Source: Actinomycetospora sp.
GTDB taxonomy: Bacteria > Actinomycetota > Actinomycetes > Mycobacteriales > Pseudonocardiaceae
Assembly: GCA_025925615.1 (NCBI GenBank)
Contig: JAICLN010000096.1
Location: 1-11,392 of the forward strand
Reading direction: 5' to 3'
DNA length: 11,392 nt
In this document: piece after piece, positions 7,893-11,392 of the stretch
Numbering within the stretch: position 1 is the first letter of the stretch
How the letters are laid out: the number at the start of each line of letters is the position of its first letter
Program-made: the position numbers and the translations under genes
Notes under the pieces: generated by a model
The model's input: the letters and a program-made list of their open reading frames with translations, nothing else
What the model was told of the DNA's origin: nothing
The model's database searches: none

Positions 7893-8077
7893 CGGCCTTC
7901 GGTGGGGTGTTCCGTGGTCCGAAGATCGAGGGCGTCGAGGGGTCCGAGGACAACGGTGAGCGTGGCCGCGTCCTCGGCCTCGACCTCGAGAGCGGCGTCG
8001 TCCGTGTGCAGGCGCCGCGCCGCGAGACTCCGGAGACCGAGGAGACCGAGGAGGCCGCGGACCCGCCGGCGGAGTGA
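7889..8077 (+). CDS. small acidic-tailed protein coupled to DUF5131
   Basis: Predicted protein of 62 residues beginning MTAFGGVFRGPKIEGVEG. Its ATG overlaps the DUF5131 stop (ATGA, 7889-7892) and has GGTGGAG just upstream (7880-7886), so the start is well supported. Residues ~10-42 could form a small beta unit (GRVLGLDLESGVVRVQAPR). The last 20 residues are Glu/Thr/Pro-rich and acidic. The family is not recognised. Tight coupling suggests it acts with, or is made in proportion to, the DUF5131 protein. Confidence 0.65.
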   Translation: MTAFGGVFRGPKIEGVEGSEDNGERGRVLGLDLESGVVRVQAPRRETPETEETEEAADPPAE

Positions 8078-8167
8078 CCTCGACCGTGGCGCCCGTCGGC
8101 GGCGTCGATCGGGTCGGCGAGGGCGGCCGGGCTGAGTCGTTCCCGTCGTGGAGCGGTTCCGGCGAGG

Positions 8168-8191
8168 GCCCGGCGGCGGGAAACGCCGGGC
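8168..8191. terminator. GC hairpin between convergent genes
   Basis: GCCCGGCG (8168-8175) pairs perfectly with CGCCGGGC (8184-8191) across an 8-base loop. It sits between the small acidic-protein gene (+) and the peroxidase-like gene (-), which converge. There is no T-run, as is common for actinobacterial terminators, so it may stop transcription from both sides. Confidence 0.5.
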
Positions 8192-8207
8192 GACGGCGGA
8201 GAGCACC

Positions 8208-8792
8208 TCAGAGGTCGTAGCCCCGGCGGAGCAGCATCGCGGCCGCGCGCCGGTTCCCGGCGGGGTCCATGGCCTCGACGCCGAGCGCGGAGTTGACGCG
8301 GTTGGCGATCTCGAGCAGGGCCGCGGCGTGGGCGGCCTCCCGGATCGCGTCGTCGCTGATGCCCGCTGCGCGCAGCGGCTCGAGGTCGGCGGCGGTGAGG
8401 GCATCCGGGGCGGCGGAGAGCCGGCGCACGAAGGTCACCATGGCCGACAGGGCCGGCTCGGCCTCGTCTCCCGTCCCGTGCACGAGGGCGTCCACGACGG
8501 GATCGCCCAGGCAGTCGGCAGCGATCCGGGAGTGGACGCCGACGCAGTAGCCGCACGCGTTGGCGGACGAGACCGCCGCGCCGAACAGTTCGCGCTCGCC
8601 GATCGCCCAGTGCCCCGGTCCCCGCATCACGACGTCGCCGTAGCGGCCGAGCGGCGTCCCGAGCAATCCCGGCCGGAACATCAGCACCTTCACGAACCCC
8701 GGCGCGTCCCCGCGGTAGACGATCCGCAGCGCACGGCCGACCAGGCGGGCCTTGAGCCCGCGCCCCCGGCGGATCGCCCGGAGGCGGATCAC
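8208..8792 (-). CDS. AhpD/carboxymuconolactone-decarboxylase-like peroxidase
   Basis: Predicted protein of 194 residues from GTG 8792. The CMD-domain active site is at residues 68-87: E68 as proton relay, then NACGYCVGVH with C80-x2-C83 and H87. This is the E-x11-C-x2-C-x3-H pattern of AhpD-type peroxidases. Family members reduce peroxides through the Cys pair using thiol electron donors, in the cytosol. The C-terminal half (DLEPLRAAGISDDAIREAAHAAALLEIANRV) matches the helical second part of the domain. The start overlaps the preceding stop as GTGA (8789-8792), so it is translated together with its companion. The Arg-rich first 25 residues are not part of the fold. The true substrate and reductant are unknown. 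Confidence 0.88.
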   Translation of the reverse strand: MIRLRAIRRGRGLKARLVGRALRIVYRGDAPGFVKVLMFRPGLLGTPLGRYGDVVMRGPGHWAIGERELFGAAVSSANACGYCVGVHSRIAADCLGDPVVDALVHGTGDEAEPALSAMVTFVRRLSAAPDALTAADLEPLRAAGISDDAIREAAHAAALLEIANRVNSALGVEAMDPAGNRRAAAMLLRRGYDL

Positions 8793-9127
8793 GACGGCTC
8801 CGCGAGCAGCCGCTCCACGGTCCGCAGCCTCGCCGCCCCGGCGGCGAGCGCCGCGGCGACGACGCACTCGAACACGGCGTCCTCGCCGTACCCGGCCCCG
8901 AGCACCGCCGCGACGTCCTCGTCGGTCACCGCGAGGCCGCCGCCGGCGACCTTCGCGGCGAGGTCGGCCAGGGCGGCGGGTGGAGCGCTCCCGACGACGA
9001 GTGACTCCCGCACGGTCGAGGGCAGGACCCCGGGCCCGTGCACGACCGCGGCCACCAGGTCCTTGAAGCGTCGATCCCGCAGCGCGGCCGCCGCCGTCAC
9101 GTCGTCGTCGAGCGGAGCTGCGCCCAC
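8789..9127 (-). CDS. companion protein of the CMD peroxidase
   Basis: Predicted protein of 112 residues from GTG 9127, with GGAGGT eight bases upstream, an excellent ribosome binding site. The segments RDRRFKDLVAAVVHGPGVLPSTVRESL (split around residue 28) and VTDEDVAAVLGAGYGEDAVFECVVAAALAAGAARL resemble short actinobacterial proteins found next to CMD/AhpD-like genes. The second segment also echoes the helical C-terminal half of the CMD domain. It has no CxxC, with a single Cys at residue 88, so it is unlikely to be a peroxidase itself. It may be a structural or regulatory partner. It is first in the pair and its stop overlaps the peroxidase start as GTGA. Confidence 0.8.
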   Translation of the reverse strand: MGAAPLDDDVTAAAALRDRRFKDLVAAVVHGPGVLPSTVRESLVVGSAPPAALADLAAKVAGGGLAVTDEDVAAVLGAGYGEDAVFECVVAAALAAGAARLRTVERLLAEPS

Positions 9128-9277
9128 GTGTCCGGACCTCCATCGGCTCCGCGGCACACCCGCACCCCGGGACACGCGACGCTGGTGCGCGAAGATCGCG
9201 ATCGAGCGGACGACCGGGTAACGACTCGACATCCGACCCGCCGCCGACGGAGGCCCCAGGACGGCGAGGAGCGAACC

Positions 9278-9556
9278 ATGGTCGAGGACGATCCCACGGC
9301 GCCCCGAGGCCGGGGACGACGAGAGCTGCTCGCCGGTGGGCTCGCGGCGGGCCTCGGCGCGGTCCTCCCCGGATGCGGCCGGTCCGGCCCGACCCCGGCG
9401 GGCCCACCACCCGCCGGGCCGGACCCGGACGCCGGACGAACGCCCTCGGCGGTAGCGGCCCGCTGCGGTTGTCGCTCGCGATTCGGTTGTGCAATGCTGG
9501 TCGCTCGGTGGTTGACGCGTGCAGCCGCATCGGATGCGTCGTCGAAGGTGGCACTG
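9278..9556 (+). pseudogene. orphan Tat-lipoprotein leader, probable gene remnant, in frame with the STAS gene
   Basis: From ATG 9278, with GAGGAG seven bases upstream, the reading frame encodes a textbook signal: GRGRRELLAGGLAAGLGAVLPGCG. It has twin Arg at residues 14-15, a hydrophobic core, and a lipobox LPGC at about 30-33. A Pro/Gly-rich tether follows. After about 9450 the codon third positions lose their GC bias and the translation becomes Cys/Arg-rich with no domain character, which suggests the mature part of a lipoprotein was lost. No stop intervenes, so the frame runs straight into the STAS gene (9278-10024 would be 248 residues). A true fusion is unlikely, because STAS domains of this type work in the cytosol, but it cannot be excluded. 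A +1 shift would meet a stop at 9453. Confidence 0.45.
9469..9498 (+). promoter_or_regulatory. possible promoter of the STAS gene
   Basis: TTGTCG (9469-9474) and AATGCT (9493-9498), 18 bases apart, lie in a visibly AT-richer patch upstream of the STAS start. An alternative -35-like TTGACG sits at 9512-9517 without a good -10. Weak matches; listed because the local composition change suggests a non-coding control region. Confidence 0.2.
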
Positions 9557-10024
9557 ATGCCGGATTCCCCCTCGGGCGCCGTCTCCCCGACCCCCGCCAC
9601 GGGCGCTCCGCCGGGTGGCCACGGTGGACTGGCGCCGTGGCCCGGGCCGGATCCGGCCGACCTCGCCGACGGCTCGCTGGTCGTCTCGGCGACGAGCCCG
9701 CGGGCCGGGGTCGTGGTGGCCCGCGCGATCGGGGAGATCGACCTGCTGACCGCGCCGGGCTGGCGGCTGGTGCTCGCCGCGGCGGTGCGCATGCTGGGGT
9801 CCGGAGCCGGTCGAGGCTCCCGATTGGTCTGCGACCTGTCGCCGGTGACCTTCCTCGGGGCGTCCGGGCTGGACGTGCTGGTGGATCTGGCGGAGCAGTG
9901 CGGGCAGGCCGGGGTCGACCTCCGGGTGGTGGCCGGCAACCGCCGGGTCACCCGCGTGCTCCGGCTGTCCACGCTGGACCGCCACCTCGCCGTCGACGAC
10001 CGGATCGAGCGCGCCGTGGGTTGA
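9557..10024 (+). CDS. STAS-domain anti-sigma-factor antagonist
   Basis: Predicted protein of 155 residues from ATG 9557, with AAGG eight bases upstream. After a Pro/Gly-rich N-terminus (~1-38), a STAS fold follows. It contains ARAIGEIDLLTAP (55-67), LVCDLSPVTFLGASGLDVLVDL (90-111, split around residue 101) and LRVVAGNRRVTRVLRLSTLD (122-141). Such proteins bind an anti-sigma kinase (RsbW/SpoIIAB type) in their unphosphorylated form and release a sigma factor. S103 sits where relatives are phosphorylated. The Asp that usually opens this loop (D-x-S-G) is replaced by Gly101, which may change regulation. No anti-sigma kinase or sigma gene lies in the window, so its partner must be elsewhere. A longer start at 9278 is possible but would add a secretion signal. 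Confidence 0.85.
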   Translation: MPDSPSGAVSPTPATGAPPGGHGGLAPWPGPDPADLADGSLVVSATSPRAGVVVARAIGEIDLLTAPGWRLVLAAAVRMLGSGAGRGSRLVCDLSPVTFLGASGLDVLVDLAEQCGQAGVDLRVVAGNRRVTRVLRLSTLDRHLAVDDRIERAVG

Positions 10025-10060
10025 GGGGCGGGCTCACGCGTCCGTCGTCGGCCCGGCCCC
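10025..10060 (+). terminator. possible terminator after the STAS gene
   Basis: Directly after the stop, GGGGCGGGC (10025-10033) can pair with GCCCGGCCCC (10051-10060) with one bulged G, across a 17-base loop. No T-run. The long loop makes this only a moderate candidate. Confidence 0.3.
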
Positions 10061-10070
10061 GCCAGGTGCC

Positions 10071-10082
10071 CGCTGATCAGCG
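10071..10082. promoter_or_regulatory. 12-base perfect palindrome upstream of the AlkB-like gene
   Basis: CGCTGATCAGCG is a perfect 12-base palindrome 62 bases before the dioxygenase start, inside a 120-base gap. Its position and symmetry fit a regulator binding site. No second copy was noticed in the window. Confidence 0.3.
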
Positions 10083-10144
10083 CGACGCGGCCCCGCCCGA
10101 TGGTGTTCGCTCGGGAGACGCCCGCCGACGAGGAGGTCCCGCCC

Positions 10145-10885
10145 GTGTTCGACCTGATCCCGCGTCCCCGCCGCGAGGTCGCGCCCGGGGTGGTGCACGT
10201 GCCGGGCTGGCTCGACGAGGGCCGCCAGACGGAGTTGGTCCGGGCGGCCCGGGGCTGGGCCGCGGAAGGACCCGGGGCGCGGCGGGCGACGCTGCCCAGC
10301 GGGCACGAGATGAGCGTGTCGGCGGTGTGCCTGGGCTGGCACTGGATTCCGTACCGGTACTCGGCCACCCGCGACGACCAGGACGGCTCGCCGGTGACGC
10401 CCTTCCCGGCGTGGCTCGCCGCGCTGGGCGCGGACGCGGTGACCGAGGCGTACGACGCCGAGGCGGGCCGGGCGTACCGCCCCGACGTGGCGCTGGTGAA
10501 CTTCTACCGCGGCGACGCCCGGCTCGGCATGCACGTCGACCGCGAGGAACGCGCTCTCGACCCGGTGGTGTCCCTGTCGCTGGGGGCCGCCTGCGTGTTC
10601 CGGGTGGGCAACACCGAGAACCGCGGTCGGCCCTGGACCGACGTCGTGCTGGAGTCCGGCGACCTCATCGTCTTCGGGCGCGAGAACCGGCTGGTGCACC
10701 ACGGGGTGCCGCGGGTCCTGCCCGAGGTCCCCGCTCCGCCGATCGGCACCGCCGAGGACGAGCGGATCAACCTGACGCTCCGGGTGTCGGGGTTCGGAGG
10801 TGACCCCAGGGGTGGGGTGCGCGCCGCCCGGCCCGGCATCGAGGAGTCCGCGGCGTGTCCGACGATGCGGTCGTCCTCCTCGTAG
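10145..10885 (+). CDS. alkB: AlkB-type 2-oxoglutarate/Fe(II)-dependent dioxygenase
   Basis: Predicted protein of 246 residues from GTG 10145, with GGAGG eight bases upstream. It likely removes alkyl groups from N1-methyladenine and N3-methylcytosine in DNA or RNA by oxidative demethylation. Iron ligands H130-x-D132 (LGMHVDREE) and H186 (LVHHGV) are present. The 2-oxoglutarate/substrate arginines R207 and R213 lie in ERINLTLRVSG with the same spacing as in the E. coli enzyme. Other family blocks are LVNFYRGDA (117-125), VVSLSLGAACVFRVG (141-155) and SGDLIVFG (171-178). The family normally ends just after the LRVSG block. Here ~29 further residues follow (from ~218), ending in a Ser run, and they are read through sequence antisense to a decayed gene. 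An in-frame ATG at 10100 lacks a comparable ribosome binding site. Confidence 0.92.
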   Translation: MFDLIPRPRREVAPGVVHVPGWLDEGRQTELVRAARGWAAEGPGARRATLPSGHEMSVSAVCLGWHWIPYRYSATRDDQDGSPVTPFPAWLAALGADAVTEAYDAEAGRAYRPDVALVNFYRGDARLGMHVDREERALDPVVSLSLGAACVFRVGNTENRGRPWTDVVLESGDLIVFGRENRLVHHGVPRVLPEVPAPPIGTAEDERINLTLRVSGFGGDPRGGVRAARPGIEESAACPTMRSSSS

Positions 10886-10989
10886 AACGCGTCCATCGCT
10901 CGCCAGGCGAACGCGACCCGGCCGTCGAGGATGTCCGCGTGGGCCGGCAGGGCGACGTGCTGCCAGGCGGCCCGGGCGACGGCCGAGCC
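10846..10989 (-). pseudogene. DUF427-like protein, internal fragment
   Basis: The minus-strand frame reads ARAAWQHVALPAHADILDGR, then VAFAWRAMDAFYEEDDRIVGHAAD. This fits the middle of actinobacterial DUF427 proteins, where a VAF.W.AMDAW(F/Y)EEDE...H.RDP block precedes the second DUF427 unit. Similarity stops after HAAD, where DPY.RVD would be expected. Both ends are missing: on the N-terminal side it abuts the dehydrogenase fragment out of frame, and on the C-terminal side it dissolves into the tail of the AlkB-like gene. Only ~48 codons remain. The family match is from memory of the motif and should be tested. Confidence 0.5.
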
Positions 10990-11120
10990 GCCGCACCGGC
11001 GTCGCGGGCGGCGAGGACCGTGGCCCGGGCGATGCCACTGCCACGGCCCACGACCGGCACCGTGCGCCCCGTCAGGGGTGCCTCCGCCGGAGACGTCCGG
11101 GGGAAGTCCTGGGTGGTCAC
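10990..11120 (-). pseudogene. short-chain dehydrogenase, N-terminal fragment
   Basis: From GTG 11120, behind GGAGGA seven bases upstream, the frame reads VTTQDFPRTSPAEAPLTGRT, then VPVVGRGSGIARATVLAARDAGA. This is the first beta strand, glycine-rich NAD(P) loop (G-x3-G-I-x-R) and first helix of a short-chain dehydrogenase/reductase. After about 44 codons the similarity ends. The frame continues as Arg/Pro/Ser-rich translation to 10767, while a shifted frame shows the DUF427-like block. The catalytic Ser-Tyr-Lys and more than 200 residues are missing, so it cannot be active. The GTG overlaps the preceding small ORF's stop as GTGA. A deletion or recombination joining two genes explains it best. 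Confidence 0.65.
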
Positions 11121-11197
11121 GCCGATTCCTCCGCGCGGGGTCGGACGGTCGCGGTGTCCGGCGCGCTCTCGAGCAGGACGTGCAGCACCTCGTGCAT
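11117..11197 (-). CDS. 26-residue ORF ahead of the dehydrogenase remnant
   Basis: ATG 11197 with GGGAG six bases upstream encodes MHEVLHVLLESAPDTATVRP and six more residues. Its stop overlaps the dehydrogenase GTG as GTGA. It may be a translated leader that once fed ribosomes into the dehydrogenase, or the stub of a larger decayed gene. No family is recognised. Confidence 0.4.
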   Translation of the reverse strand: MHEVLHVLLESAPDTATVRPRAEESA

Positions 11198-11198
11198 G

Positions 11199-11230
11199 TC
11201 TAACTCCCATGAATGGTCGCGCAGGTTAGA
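11199..11230. promoter_or_regulatory. inverted repeat, candidate operator at a divergent promoter
   Basis: TCTAAC (11199-11204) and GTTAGA (11225-11230) are an exact 6-base inverted repeat with 20 bases between, in the AT-richest patch of this end. The left arm overlaps the ribosome binding site of the minus-strand ORF. On the minus strand, TAACCT fits a TANNNT -10 box. A regulator bound here could control both directions. Confidence 0.35.
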
Positions 11231-11279
11231 ACGCACCGGATGAGACACCGCGGCTTCTACCACCCCGGGCCTGGGCCCG

Positions 11280-11392
11280 GTGCTCCTGACCGGCTCCGTG
11301 GCCACCGTCGCCGCCGCCGTGGCCACCGCGGCCGTCGCCGCGGCCGGCCAGGCGATCGGGATCACCACCGAGGTCGGCGGCGCGCCCATCCC
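11280..11392 (+). CDS. DUF6069-like membrane protein, N-terminal part, cut by the window end
   Basis: The frame from GTG 11280 reads VLLTGSVATVAAAVATAAVA, then AAGQAIGITTEVGGAPI, and is open at the window end. A hydrophobic Ala/Val helix followed by a polar turn of the type G-I-x-x-x-x-G-G-x-P-I resembles the start of DUF6069 proteins, which have four predicted membrane helices. The start is uncertain: no ribosome binding site precedes 11280, and the frame upstream is closed by a stop at 11241. An ATG at 11240 is in another frame, so a leaderless GTG start or a frameshift are both possible. It lies divergent to the decayed unit on the left. Confidence 0.45.
   Translation, partial: MLLTGSVATVAAAVATAAVAAAGQAIGITTEVGGAPI

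Noticed and set aside
9194-9203. GATCGCGATC palindrome in the divergent gap before the lipoprotein leader
   Set aside because: GATCG/CGATC words are abundant throughout this genome type; the ten-base symmetry alone is not evidence of a site.
8148-9221. 357-codon plus-strand open frame opposite the CMD pair
   Set aside because: No domain character. The minus strand carries the CxxC-x3-H peroxidase motif, good starts and a GTGA overlap.
9373-10803. 476-codon frame overlapping the STAS and AlkB-like genes
   Set aside because: Arg/Gly/Pro-rich shadow of two well-supported genes in another frame.

Overview
The window is very GC-rich and strongly G/C-ending in codon third positions. It uses GTG starts, compact gene spacing and GTGA/ATGA stop-start overlaps. 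With gene families typical of actinobacteria (a DUF427-like fragment, a DUF6069-like membrane protein start, a paired carboxymuconolactone-decarboxylase module), this points to a chromosomal segment of a high-GC actinomycete. Pseudonocardiales or a relative is my guess, not something the sequence proves. I see no tRNA, rRNA, CRISPR array, insertion sequence or integrase.

Layout, left to right. (1) 1-277 is upstream sequence without a convincing gene, followed by a two-domain glycosyltransferase (278-2290, +). (2) A minus-strand pair (3176 to 2350) encodes a short Pro/Glu-rich protein, then a Cys-motif protein, joined by a GTGA overlap. Divergent from it is a small unknown protein (3364-3687, +), which converges on another unknown protein (3698-4114, -). 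(3) A minus-strand operon (7042 to 4236) encodes pseudouridine-5'-phosphate glycosidase (PsuG) and, 11 bases later, a full ABC half-exporter. (4) Divergent from psuG is a DUF5131 (phage Gp37/Gp68-type) three-cysteine protein (7092-7892, +), coupled by ATGA to a 62-residue acidic-tailed protein. This unit faces, across a GC hairpin, a minus-strand pair (9127 to 8208) of an AhpD/carboxymuconolactone-decarboxylase-like peroxidase and its companion. (5) A STAS anti-sigma-factor antagonist (9557-10024, +) is preceded in frame by an orphan Tat-lipoprotein leader (from 9278). It is followed by an AlkB-type 2-oxoglutarate/Fe(II) dioxygenase (10145-10885, +). (6) The right end is eroded. The first ~44 codons of a short-chain dehydrogenase, with an excellent ribosome binding site, are joined out of frame to ~48 codons of a DUF427-like protein. 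Beyond lies a small ORF, an inverted repeat that may be an operator, and the start of a DUF6069-like membrane protein that runs off the end.

Working relationships. The clear functional units are the PsuG/ABC operon, the CMD-companion pair, the DUF5131/small-protein pair and the Cys-motif/small-protein pair. Redox and damage-response functions (AhpD-like, AlkB-like, STAS) lie near each other, but nothing in the sequence shows joint control. I did not find a clearly new multi-gene system. The most unusual signals are the decayed junction at 10800-11120 and the lipoprotein leader read into a cytosolic STAS domain.
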